Shown here piece by piece: positions 34,927 to 46,075 of a stretch of DNA of 64,000 bases. This DNA comes from Panax quinquefolius. Lineage: Eukaryota; Streptophyta; Magnoliopsida; Apiales; Araliaceae. The notes beneath the pieces were generated by a model. It saw only the letters and a list, made by a program, of their open reading frames with translations. It was not told where the DNA came from and did not search any database. The stretch is from positions 26,787,741 to 26,851,740 of the forward strand of contig CM035171.1 of assembly GCA_020205615.1 (NCBI GenBank), written 5' to 3'. A program made the translations under genes and the position numbers. Position 1 is the first letter of the stretch; each line of letters opens with the position of its first letter.

Positions 34927-36060
34927 TGCTCGAACAAAATCATGCTTTGGCGAGGTGTAAGATATTAAAGTTGGAATCGAGAATTTAAAAATCAACGATC
35001 TATCGAAAAGAAGAAACAACCGAACGAAGGAGAATAGGCGATGCATGGGTAAAAGTCGCACAACGCGCGTGATAGTGTAGAAAAGACGTCCGATCCAATA
35101 AAGCCAAAATAGATGAAATGGACTTTGCTTTTGGACAAGAATTGGGAGAACCAACATCGAATTCGAATTACCACATGCGTATAGCGGCCAACCCGAATTC
35201 GATATGGATCGAGAATAATGATTCAAATCATGGATCGAATGTGAAGAAGCACTTAAGGGTGGAATGTACCTATAGTAAAGTCAAACTTCGGTAATTTAAG
35301 CGAGAGCGTTTATCGAGAAACCCGAACGGTTATTACGGTAAATTAATTATAAATTATTACGAAGTCTATAATTTATTCAATACAAGTTCTACCCACTCTT
35401 TTATTCTACCTAGTTGTGTTCAATGTTTAAATTTGACTCAAAAAATTAGACTTTGATTTATCTATTGAAACTTCGTTGGGCTTAAACCTTCTTTACCTCC
35501 ACTTTGCTTATTAATCTTGTTGTTTCAAATAAACACTTTCACGATCTTATCTCTTTGAAAATACTTGCCTTTGAGGTAATTTTTGAAAACGATTGATTAA
35601 CTACTCATTATTCTTTTTGTAAGGTTGTTAGCTTTCATATTCCTAACCAACCTGTTATACGAATTCAAAGTAACCAAACCCTAAAGTTAATCACTATTAT
35701 ATCAAGCCATAAGTAAAGAGCCCCGATCCTTTCGTTGTTGACTTCCTTGTGTGGAATGCAATGCAAAAGCCCGGACTTTCAGAGGCGACGTCGTGAATGA
35801 CGATTACAAGTTGATAGGTATCATTGTGAGGTGCTATCTAGGTTAAAGGATAGAAGTCACAGTTGGTATCAATGTGACGTACTATCCAAGTCTTGGATGA
35901 GAGTCACAATTTTGAATGATATTTCTATTATTAATAAATTTCCTTGCGTATTCTTGAAAACTTCTTAGCCTACTTAGAGCGTGAAATCGAATTTTGTATT
36001 GACCCCAGTACAAAACTCATTTCTTAAACCCTCAAATATTTCTTCAACTAAAATGAACAG
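34927..36060 (+). pseudogene. pol: C protease and RT-entry relics
   Basis: From about 35365 the plus strand matches E's protease region base by base with many frame losses (TTCTACCCACTCTTTTATTC against TTCTACCCATTATTTTATC). At 35965-36060 it reads REIEFCIDPSTK, then directly into LKYFF, the same fusion of RT entry to RNase H end seen in E (50650-50730). 34927-35280 has no recognisable gag. Confidence 0.65.
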
Positions 36061-36960
36061 TTTACGTGGTTTATGATGAAAGTCATAATAAAAGCATTGG
36101 ACTAATGAAAATCATGGGTATACGTGGTATTAGTAAGTGTTATGATGAGTTATGTTGGTTAGTATGTGAAAACATGAAAGTTTCTTAGAAATCACAAAGA
36201 GTTGAAAATCAGATTTTGGTGAAAAACGTAACATGAAATTCAATTGACCATATCTCTTATTATATTTTGAATTTTTGAGTGTGGTCAAGTCCTAGAGTTA
36301 GATCTATGAGTTACCTAACTAATCCAAGTGGAATCACTGAAAAAGGTGTTGTAGATTTTTGTGTGGACTGATTTTAGCAAAGGAGTGCAAAGCTGCAAAA
36401 ATCGAAAAAGCCACGCCATGATTTTAGAGGGCTGTTTCGGCCACTTAAATTATGAGAAAAATTCTGGCCTTTTTGGGACATGAAAGTATATGGTATAAAG
36501 TACCTCCTGTCCAAAAATGAGCTCATTCTGACTTAAAATGAGCAAGATATGACTATTTCAATATTTAGGTTTTTCGAATTTAAAACGCTATAACCGAAAG
36601 TTCTATAACTCAGATGACCATGAAATTTAAATCGAGGCTCACATTAACATGTGTAAGGTCCTGCCAAGATTTGGGAATTTTGAGTTAAACTTGAGGTAGC
36701 TAATTTCTTAAGGAATTAATTAGAAATTGATTTTTGAAAAATAGTAAATGAATTTTAAAAATTCGACAAAAATATATTTTCATTATGGGACTATATTATG
36801 CTAAATCCCAGAAAAGAAATATTTTGAGACTGATTTGGTATTTTCATGAAAATAGTTTAGTTACTTAACATATGAGTTAAATATGTTATGTGAAGTAACA
36901 AAGTTGAAAATAGGATTTTATGGCTAGAGAATCCTATATAGAGTATATGGATATTTTTTT
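36061..36960. other. Unassigned 0.9-kb non-coding segment in C
   Basis: No match elsewhere in the window and no coding signal. Style (GGCCATATCTC-like phrases, CTGTCCAAAAATGAGCTCATTCT) resembles LTR-type sequence of plant gypsy elements but this is impression only. It sits between pol relics and the minisatellite. Confidence 0.4.
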
Positions 36961-37199
36961 TATGTGGAATTTGATAATTGGTGATGATATCTTATGAGTA
37001 TGGCATTTTTGAATGATTAAATGCATTATATGGTAAAGCGTAAACAATTGAGATAAATTGTTTATAAATTTAAGAAGTGATTAAAATATTGTTATAATAT
37101 TAATGATATTAGATTATGAGATTATTAAGTGATTGATAACATGGGGATATTCTTGAATCTGGATAAATTATATTATAAATGTTTAATATTTATCCTTTA

Positions 37200-38150
37200 T
37201 CTCATTTGATTGATTCTTTATATCATTATCCTCATGTTTATATTATGTTGAAAGTCATCTGCGCTCTGTGAAGGCATAGATGGACTTGGTATGATTATGA
37301 CCAGGGGATTGTTCGGTATAATCATAATCGTAATTGAAAACACGATTATCTTTGGTAGTAGTGCATGGATAATTTGTGGTCGTGATACTAATGAATACAC
37401 GATTATCTTTGGTCAGTAGTGCATGGATAATTTGTGGTCGTGATATTAATGAATACACGATTATCTTTGGCCAAGTGTGCATGGATAATTCGTGGTCGTG
37501 ATATTAATGAATATCCTCGGCTCGTAGTGCGAGGATGATTCGATGATATGGATTAATTATTGAAATGAGTCTCAAAGAATGAAATATTAATTCATGGATG
37601 TGATAAAAGTCATCTTTAGTCAGTAGTGCATTGATAGACTTGGTATGATTATGACCGTGGATTGTTCGATATAATCATAATCGTAATTGAAAACACGATT
37701 ATCTTTGGTAGTAGTGCATGGATAATTTGTGGTCGTGATACTAATGAATACACGATTATCTTTGGTAGTAGTGCATGGATAATTCGTGGTCGTGATACTA
37801 ATGAATATCCTTGGCCTGTAGTGCAGGGATGATTCGATGATATGGATTAATTATTGAGCTGAGTCTAAGCAAATGAAATATTAATTCATGGATGTGATAA
37901 AAGTCATCTTTGGCTGTAGTGCATTGATAGACTTGGTATGATTATGACTAAGGATTATTCGGTATAATCATGACCGTAATTGAAAACACGAATATCCTTG
38001 GCGATGGTGCATAGATAATTCGTGGTCGTGATACTATTAAGTCGTCTCAAAGATTATTGGTTTTACTGATTGTATATCTTTGGCCCAGTAGTGCAAAGAT
38101 GAATTGTTAATGAATATCTTTGGCGATTACGAAGATGAATTTAATATTTT
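37200..38150 (+). repeat. Minisatellite of LTR origin inside C
   Basis: Starts TATCATTATCCTCATGTTTA, a phrase that in the C and E LTRs (31694, 39890, 47766, 53056) introduces the same array. Units of about 57 bp: CACGATTATCTTTGG..AGTGCATGGATAATT.GTGGTCGTGATACTAATGAATA, interleaved with TGGTATGATTATGACC/GGTATAATCATGACC inverted pairs. Much longer here than in C's own LTRs. Open frames on the minus strand (37218-37482) are repeats of the unit and not genes. Confidence 0.8.
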
Positions 38151-38230
38151 TTTAACGATAAAGGTAATCAAGGTATCCTAACCTCTTATCATACCAGTAT
38201 CGCATTCTAATTTCGAGGGCTTAAATTCCA

Positions 38231-38242
38231 TAAGGAGGGAGA
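38231..38242 (+). other. Polypurine tract of C
   Basis: TAAGGAGGGAGA followed by TT and the LTR start; E has TAAGGAGGGGAGA at the same place. Just upstream a remnant AAATTTCGAGGGC-type end of pol is shared with E. Confidence 0.75.
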
Positions 38243-38243
38243 T

Positions 38244-40696
38244 TGTGAGACCCCAGATTTTATCAATAAAGATTTAAATTTTGTCGAAATAATTTTAATA
38301 TTATGGTGTGAATTTGAGATAATATTATAGTTGTGGGTAGTATTTATAAATTTTGCAAAGTATGCAAGTGGTTATATTATATTCGATTTGTTTGGGAATA
38401 TTCGGTTTAGCGGGGAATATTCGCATACAACCGCTCAATCATTGGTGGACCCTATAATGTAATTATTGTCTGATTGAGAAAACGACAAAAATATTTTATT
38501 GAAATAACGGCGGAAGTTTTACCGGTTGATCTTTGTTGAACTACTTTCGGTAGTAAAAGTACAAGAATACGATGTCGTGTGGTTGCATAAGTAGCACACA
38601 AGATTTGATTATCGATGCTTATGTGAGAAGTCACTCGGTTTGATTCCATTATTGTCGATTAATAATATGAATTATTATAATGATAATGACGTTTTGTTTT
38701 ATTCAGTATTATTAACGTAATAAAATGTAAACATCTTTTATATATAAAATGTAATACTTTATTAAAGTTATTCTATAAATAAAATATATTATATTTTATT
38801 ATGCATAGTGTTGCATAAGATTTTGCATAGTGTTTTTGCATAGTGTTGCATAGTGTTTGCATAGTAAAATGTTTTTATATAAATAGAATATATGATATTT
38901 TATTTAAAAGATTTTGCTTTAAATATAGATCGTCCGATTAAAGTAAATCAATCTGACCGCTCATGGATTAATTACTATGCATTCTATTTTCCTATAAATA
39001 GAAGCTCATTCCTTCATTATTTTCTTACGAATTCATTGAAACTCTGAGAGAGAAATTATAGAGAGAAGCTATAGAGAGAAAATCTATAGAGAGAAAAGAA
39101 GAAAAAAGTATTCGCTACTTCACTTTTCCAATATTCAGCTTCTTCTAAGGTAAGGGTATTATTTGTTGTACCGTAAGAGTGTTACTCTTTCTTATTCATG
39201 AAGAGAACTTTTGTTATTCCATTCATTATTATTCTTGCTGAATAACTCAGAAAGTGGTATACCCTATACATAACATGTATACGCCAGATACCATATACTT
39301 GGTGAAATCCTTATATTATTCCATTCTTATTTATTACATTGGAATAACTCAGATAATGCTGAATCCCCTATACTTGGTGATCTTCTTCTCATTATTCCAT
39401 TCTTTATTATTCTCGTTGAATATCCTCGTCTTTGTATTTTACACCTGGACCGGTTCCATTGTTTATTATTCCGCATTTATTATTCTCGCTGAATATCCTC
39501 GCTGCGTGTGTTTTACACCTGACCGGTTCCATTGTTTATTATTCAAAGATTTATTATCCTTGTTGATCATCCCGCTTGCAGAATTTCACCGACCGGTTCC
39601 GTTATTATTATTCTCGTTGAATAACTCGCCATGCGCATCGCATGCATGGTGATTTCTTTTGTTATTCCATTCTTTATTATACCCAAATTGGTTAAAACTT
39701 TGACTTCTATACTCCATGAAATTAGTAGAATATCCTTGATATTTGCGTTTCATCCAAAGATCTTTTCATGAAAATATTCTTCCGATCATTCTTGAATTTT
39801 AGTCTACAAAACAAAGATCTTGTTGACAATTTGGACGTTAATAATTCCTAGATAAATTAATTCTTGAACTTGTTTTATTGAATTCTTATATCATTGTCAT
39901 CATCCTCATGTTTATATTATGTTGAAAGTTATCTTCGCTTACGTGCATAGATGAACTTAGTATGATTATGACCGAGGTTCATTCGGTATAATCATGGCTT
40001 GATATAAATGATGTGACAAAAGTCCTCAATGACCCGTAATGCAAATGATGGATAGTTTTGGTATGATTATGACCAGGGTGATTCGGTATAGTCATGACCA
40101 TTGATAATTTGATGAAAATCCTTGACCGTGGTATGTGGGATGATTAGATATTGTGGTTTATTCATTAAACCGAGTCTTAGTGATAAAAATTTATGAAAAC
40201 CTTTTAAAACCTAAAAGATAGTAGACTTTATTTTCTACTTGACTCTTTTAATGGATTGCGATATTCCGCTACAGCTTAAACTGGTTGTCTATTGTATTTT
40301 ATCGGTTTAACATCGTTGAAGGCTAATGATAATTTATTCTCGCATTATCTTAGTCATAATATTTCTTATCGGGCTAGTTGAGCTCACCTTTCTTTCACTT
40401 TTTCTCTTCGTGAAATGAGAACATAGCATTTGGACGACGAGTTGGGGAACGGAGTAATGGTCCGTAGGATAGCATTAGTAGTCCTCACTATTCGTGAAAT
40501 AGTGTGATAATAGTTGTAATGAGGACTCCTTTTGAGTTTGTATAATATCTAGTAGACAATATTTGTATTCAAACTCACGCTTTATGTCGATAGTACACGG
40601 CAGCTTATGTTAGTAAGTTGTATTTGAATTTATGTACCATGTAAGTGGCGCACGACCCAAGATGGGTGACGTATACCTAATTTTGGGGGCGTCACA
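38244..40696 (+). repeat. 3' LTR of element C
   Basis: 2453 bp, uninterrupted. TGCATAGTGTT-type U3 array at 38800-38862, TATAAATA at 38993-39000, downstream arrays at 39300-39640 and 39900-40160, end GCGTCACA followed by target duplication ACTGT. No gene. Confidence 0.88.
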
Positions 40697-40784
40697 ACTG
40701 TCCTCCCATTTATCTAGGTCTTAAATACAAGTTATCAGATTAAAAAACTTGTGAGCTTCGCATTGCGCGCTGAAGTTTTAACGG

Positions 40785-40970
40785 GTCAATGGCACCGGGG
40801 CGCCATTGGTGGCGCTGGGGCACCGTAGATGGCGCCGGGGCGCGAGGATGGCACTGGCCATGGCGCTGGGGCGCGACATACAGGTCAAGCAAAGCGCAAA
40901 AAGTCAGTAGCTTTGCTTGATGTTGGCGCTGGGGTGCGACTCTCGGCGCTGGGCGCTAAGTTTATAATCA
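40785..40970 (-). repeat. GGCGC(T/C)GGGGCGC array in B's 3' LTR
   Basis: About eight imperfect units containing GGCGCTGGGGCGC or close variants. Same array in the 5' LTR (61500-61700). On the element strand it reads GCGCCCCAGCGCC, like the units in A's LTR. Confidence 0.65.
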
Positions 40971-41118
40971 TGCACGCCCACTATAGAAGCAACAAAGCTT
41001 AAGACAACCCTGAAAAGATACAGTGAAATAGCTAAGCAACCTAATCAAAAGATTGAACATAGGCATCAACATTAAGCAACAAAAAGGGCCAAATTGCGAG
41101 TACGAATCCCACTCATCA

Positions 41119-42433
41119 AATACCCCCAAACTTAAGCATTTGCTTGCCCTCAAGCAAACTATCAGACAACTATACACAATTTCATAAGAATAGTGCAACA
41201 CGAATGCGATTTAGGGCCACGGGTCTAAAGCAAAAACAAAAGACTGTAATTGATCCACTTAATGTGTGTGTGTGCAGACCACATATCTAAACTAGCCTTA
41301 ACCCAAATGAAGATCATACTATTGACCGTGTTAACCAATAAGCACCCAAGCAACTCAGGCACATAACAAGAGATAAAGACAAGACGCAGAAACATAAAAG
41401 GCTCAAAAGTTCTAGAATAGCTAAGAAAAATTTAAGTTAGACAGAACTTGATTACTTTGAGGCAAAACAGAGTACTCATTAGCAAGCTTTTGATCAATGA
41501 CTCCCAAGCTAGAAGACTTTAGGGCACTAGGTGTAAAACACCCCTAAGAATCTAATAACTCAAGCACAAAGGCCATGTAAACAACAAAAGTCCAAAATAG
41601 ATTTTACGAGCCTACGTTTATGGGCGAGTGCGTTTCCACGCTCCATCTCAACCCACCGTAGGACACAACTAAAATTTTTATTTTTAATTTTTTTTTCAAA
41701 CAATAGAGCCGAGAATGCTAAAGCATCTAAACCTTTAAGAACTTGAAATTACAGAGCATAAACTAGAGTACACTATTATCAACGCGGAAGATGAAAATCA
41801 CCAATGGAAAACTACTAGAGAGACAATAGGCCAGTGCTCGCTAAATAGATGGATCCAAGACAGTCTTGAGTTAACTAACACAGACCCCAAAATCGCATAA
41901 CTATTGCCACATACCAAGGAAAAAGATATATAAATGCAGGACAGTCCGCCGAAGGCCAAAAACAACACTTAACGCTAACTACCCTCACCCAACATATGGA
42001 CAATTACCGAAATAAGGCTAGGGCAAGTCAAAATATAATAAGGCAAAATTTAAACTATAGAGTTCCTTTATCATCACATGGAAAAACCATATCACATGGA
42101 AAGAGTATACCTATTAAATCAGTGAAAGACCCAAAACAAATAGGCTTAAGGCAAGACAATACCTGACTTAGTTAAGATATTCCCAAACAAAAGATATACA
42201 ACCAAAATCATATAATAAAAGAAACATAAAATACTACTAAGCAGAGATATGCATCCAAGATAAATTAAAGCATGCATCCAAAACCAAAAGATATTAACGA
42301 TAATAACACAATAGATAGATAATAATTTAAACAAGAGTCTAGGGCTATCGAGCCCAAAAACCAACTTAACACAATAATAGAAATATGATAGTCATAACAC
42401 AATTCATATATTAATAAAATACTACCAGAAATT
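41119..42433 (-). other. B polypurine tract and 3' non-coding region
   Basis: 41119-41134 on the minus strand reads TTAAGTTTGGGGGTATT next to the LTR, the Athila-type PPT. The following 1.3 kb has no credible gene on either strand. A second PPT-like run, TTCAAGTTTGGGGGAG, lies at 42434-42449, just after the extra ORF. Confidence 0.7.
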
Positions 42434-42485
42434 CTCCCCCAAACTTGAACATGAGCCAGTGCCCTCACTGGCCATCACTGCAACG

Positions 42486-43795
42486 TCAAACATTGGCATC
42501 CTCGCCGTCATCACCACCAAGGCCAAAGTCTTCATCAGCACCGAACAACTCCAAGTCGTCATCATCATTGTCCTCCACGTTGGCAGGCTGGTACCCGCGG
42601 TCCTCTTCAGATGGCGGCGGGAACTGCGGTGGATAAGGAGCATAGAGTGGAGGCGCTGGAAATGGGAATGGCATGAAGTTCGCGTCCTCGCCACCTTGAG
42701 TAGCATAGATATTGGCTAGTGTATCTACGAATTCAGCATGATAGTGATGAAACTGGCTCTACCACTGGGCAACCATGTCAATCTTGCAATGCATAAAATT
42801 TAGGCTATTCATTGTCTTAGCAAGGGCCCCCGAATCAATGGTATCGACAGAAGGGGGAATTGGTGCTCGATCGAGGTTCTGCCGCAGATGAGGGTCAAAT
42901 TCGCAGGCGGCTACGACGACAAATACCGGGAAAAGCCCTCACCGTGGGGATGCAATGGAGCACCATCCCAAACGGCGTAACGACTAATCAACTGATGATC
43001 GATGACTGACATGGGCGGGCGGGTAAAATCTTCCGCCTCCCACTGGACACCCGCCCTTTTGCAAAGCCTTGTAATAAGAGAAGGATGGGGAAGGCTAGAT
43101 ATAATCTTGCTTTTAATGGCCTTCTTGATGGATTCGTTGATCAAAGCTCCCACATCAATTTTTAGCCCCATCACAATGGCATAGAGGAGAGTCGCCCGCT
43201 CCCGAGTGACATCACTCACATAATGCATCGGCTGAAGGTTTGCACAGATAAAGGCATACCAAGCCTTACCATAATGACTGAGAGCGTATGAAGGAAAGGA
43301 CGTGCGCTTGGTAGTGTAGTCGTTAGTTTTCCAGACAGTACCAGGCTTGTAAAGCTTGCTAATAAGGTCATCAGATTGATAACTCTGAATCCCATTCTCC
43401 CTATAGTCCTTCTTATCGAAATTGGGAGTGCCATACACTTCATTAATGGCTTTGGCATCGAATGGGATAAGTTTACCCCTAACAGGCACAGCCGGCGGAC
43501 CATCTGGAATGGCATTAGCGTAAAACTCCTTGACCACCGCTACCACAGTAGACTCCGGCGGTTTGGTGAAGTGAACCCACTTCATGGCACTTATCATGGA
43601 ATGCATCTGGCCATCCAATTTGTCATCAGAACGCAGGCCACGCTATGACACAAGACTTCTAGACTTGAAATTTTGGGTGTAGCATTTGTATGCTTCTTCG
43701 AATAGAAATTTGATGGGGTCCCATTGGGTAATCTGACTGCGGGAAGAGGGAGGAGGAGGAGGACCAATACTTGTTCTAGGACACTTGGAAGCCAT
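42486..43795 (-). pseudogene. B extra 3' ORF: putative plant transposon-type protein
   Basis: Start MASKCPRTSIGPPPPPSS at 43795. One in-frame TAG (43643-43645) and then 235 codons (43618-42911): VVAVVKEFYANA, VPVRGKLIPFDAKAINEVYG, SHYGKAWYAFICANL, TRERATLLYAIVMG, ISRYAVWDGAPLHPHGEGF. A frameshift near 42900 leads to HYHAEFVDTLANIYATQGG and a proline-rich, then strongly acidic C-terminus (PPPSEEDRGYQPANVEDND). The VRG...PFDAKAIN pattern recalls the 'putative plant transposon protein' domain common near Athila elements. It lies downstream of integrase in the place where some Athila relatives carry an env-like ORF, but I see no signal peptide or membrane segment. About 435 codons in total. Domain naming is from memory. 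Confidence 0.65.
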
Positions 43796-44530
43796 TGTAG
43801 AAGGAAAAGGTAATAAGATACAAGGCAAAGAGCTTGGCCAAATCACCGCACCTGCTATTGTTTTTATAGGTGAACCTCGGCGAAGAATGAACCGTTGAGT
43901 CGGTTAGTTGCCCAAATCCAGCAGAAACTACCACTCACCGGTCGAATCAGTGAATTTCTAGCAATTCAGTCGCTTGGCGAGAGAAAATAAGAGAAAAACG
44001 AAACGAGAGAGACCAAAATGCCTCATGTAATACTAGTAACTGAATGTGGCGCCGGGGCGCTATCCTTGGCGCCAAGGTGCGACCTCAAATCTGCATGGCG
44101 TTGGAGCGCAAGAGCAAGAGAAACTTATGGCGTTGGGACATAAGAAGACTTGGCACCGGCATTTACTTGGCGCCAGTATGCGATTTAACAAAAGAAGTAG
44201 GAACTTTCATGGCGCCGAGCTCGAGAAGTGGTGCTTAGGCCGCGTGAATGGCGCCATGGCCAGAAAAAATGGCGTCGTAACACGGTTCATCAAATAAAGC
44301 GGCTTGATGATAGCATGCACCTCAAAGAATCCTACACACAAGCATACAGAACACATATCAGCTAACCAACTAAAACAACTATAACACAAACTACATCAAA
44401 CCAACTGAAGCACAAACTACAGAGGGATGAAATGAACAAAGAAACATAAACTAAACAAACTACAGAATAAAACTACTAAACATAGTAAAATATCAAGAAA
44501 AGACAGATAAAACAATTTGTTGATACTGAG
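43796..44530 (-). other. B spacer with GGCGCC motifs
   Basis: Non-coding between integrase and the extra ORF. At 44044-44280 repeated TGGCGCC and GGCGTTGG/GGGGCGC units about 30 bp apart resemble the LTR array. Open frames on the plus strand here (44044-44297) come from these repeats. Confidence 0.5.
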
Positions 44531-46075
44531 ATGGGGATGCCTCCCATCAAGCGCTTGATTTTGAGTCGTCGGCTTGACTTTCATCCCGTTTTACACCGGG
44601 TCTCCAAGTTTAATGGAGGTATTCTCACGGCCAATCATACCACCCAGAAGGTGCTTCAATCTCTGCCCATTGACCTTAAAGGTTGCGTCCGAATTTGGTT
44701 TCTCAACCTCTATAGCCCCGTGCAGATAAACCTTGGCGACTGTGAAGGGGCCCGACCATCGAGACTTAAGCTTTCCTGGAAATAATTTTAGCCGGGAATT
44801 GAAAAGAAGAACCTTCTGGCTCGGTTCGAAATGCCTCTCGAGGATTTTCTAGTCATGCCACCTCTTGGTCTTTTCCTTGTACAACTTAGCATTTTCATAC
44901 GCTTGCAGACGAAATTCTTCTGATTCATTCAGTTGCAACAGTCGCTTTTCCCCGGCTGCTTAAAGATCAAAGTTGAGCTTTTGAATAGCCCAGTAAGCGT
45001 TGTGCTCCAATTCAACTGGGAGATGACATGCCTTACCATAAACAAGCCTATAAGGAGATATTCCGATAGGCGTTTTATAAAAACAAGCTGAGTAGCCCAT
45101 AATGCATCGCTGCTTCTTAGACCAGTCTTTACGGTTTGGGTTAACGATCTTTTCCAAAATACGTTTCACCTCCCAATTCAAAATTTCAGCTTGACCGCTA
45201 GTCTGTGGGTGGTATGCAGTGGCGATCTTATGAGTTACCCCATATTTGGCTAGAAGGGCTTCAAAGTATTTATTGCAGAAGTGTGACCCTTCATCGTTGA
45301 TGATGGCCCGAGGTGTGCCAAAACGGGTGAAAATGTTCTTCTTTAGGAACTGAAGCACCACCTTAGCATCATTAGTCGGCAAGGCAACTGCTTCCACCCA
45401 CTTTGAGACATAATCCACTGCCCTAGGATGTAAAGATTGTTGAAGGAGGACGGGAATGTTCCCATGACGTCGATGCCCCAAACATCAAATAACTCCACTT
45501 CCACGATATTTTGCAGGGGTAATTCATGTCGTCTTGATATGGTGCCCACCCTTTGACATCTGTCGCAGTTCATAACATAAGCCTGGGCATCCTTGAATAG
45601 GGTAGGCCAGTAAAATCCCGACTGAAGCACCTTAGCAGCAGTTCATTGGCCTCCAAAATGACCGCCATAGTTAGAAGAATGGCAATGATGTAGCACACCT
45701 TCAACTTCCTCTTCAGGTAAACATCTACGTAGAATTTGATCGGAACACTGCTTGAACAGGAAGAGCTCATCCCAAAGATATTTCTTGGCATCGTTGAGGA
45801 ATTTCTTCCTTTGTTGATAGCTCAGATTATTGGGAAGAACTTGACAAGCAACATAATTGGCAAAGTCCGCATACCACGAAACCTTGCCATTGACCACAAA
45901 AAGTTGCCCGTTCGGGAAAAAGTCATTTATGGTTTTTTCAGCGTCCTTCGAAGGCGTGGTGTTTTCCAATCTTGACAAGTGATCGTTAACCTGGTTTTCT
46001 GTCCCTTTCTTATCTCGGATTTCCAAATCAAACTCCTGAAGAAGCAGAACCCACCATATCAATCTCGACTTAACA
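44531..46075 (-). pseudogene. pol: B pol: RNase H end and integrase
   Basis: From 46062 leftward: [17 protein letters not shown] (end of RNase H; E is inserted just before it), the zinc-binding region ([12 protein letters not shown] and later CDRC), core Asp in [10 protein letters not shown], second Asp in INDEGSHFC, Glu in [11 protein letters not shown], so the catalytic triad is retained, and the C-terminal [18 protein letters not shown]. It continues past 44960 in broken frame ([25 protein letters not shown]) to about 44560. A stop near 45645 and a frameshift near 45430 are present. Athila-type integrase. Confidence 0.88.

Larger units (their letters stand above)
30086..40696 (+). mobile_element. 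Element C: deleted, non-autonomous gypsy-derived element
   Basis: LTRs start TGTGAGACCCC and end GTCA(CA); exact target duplication ACTGT. The internal region (34401-38243) keeps a weak PBS, a pre-gag ORF, protease relics and the fused RT/RNase H junction also seen in E, plus a 0.9-kb segment of unknown origin and an LTR-like minisatellite. No gag, RT palm or integrase can be read. Same LTR family as E (clear similarity at both LTR ends and in the leader) but a different U3. It hosts a solo LTR of family D. Confidence 0.85.
29101..41118 (-). repeat. 3' LTR of element B, split by element C
   Basis: LTR parts 29101-30085 and 40697-41118 match 60439-61833 throughout. Insertion of C duplicated ACTGT (30081-30085, 40697-40701). 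The last part has a GGCGC-rich array (40785-40970). Differences between the LTRs are mainly short indels. Non-coding. Confidence 0.9.

Noticed and set aside
37218..37482. Minus-strand open frames with repeated TKDNRVF-like residues
   Set aside because: They are translations of the ~57-bp LTR minisatellite, in a non-coding part of element C.
42445..42719. Plus-strand Ser/Pro-rich frames
   Set aside because: Antisense to the acidic and proline-rich C-terminus of B's extra ORF.
44044..44297. GC-rich stretch as a CpG island of a host gene
   Set aside because: It is a set of GGCGCC-type units also present in LTRs, surrounded by element B sequence.
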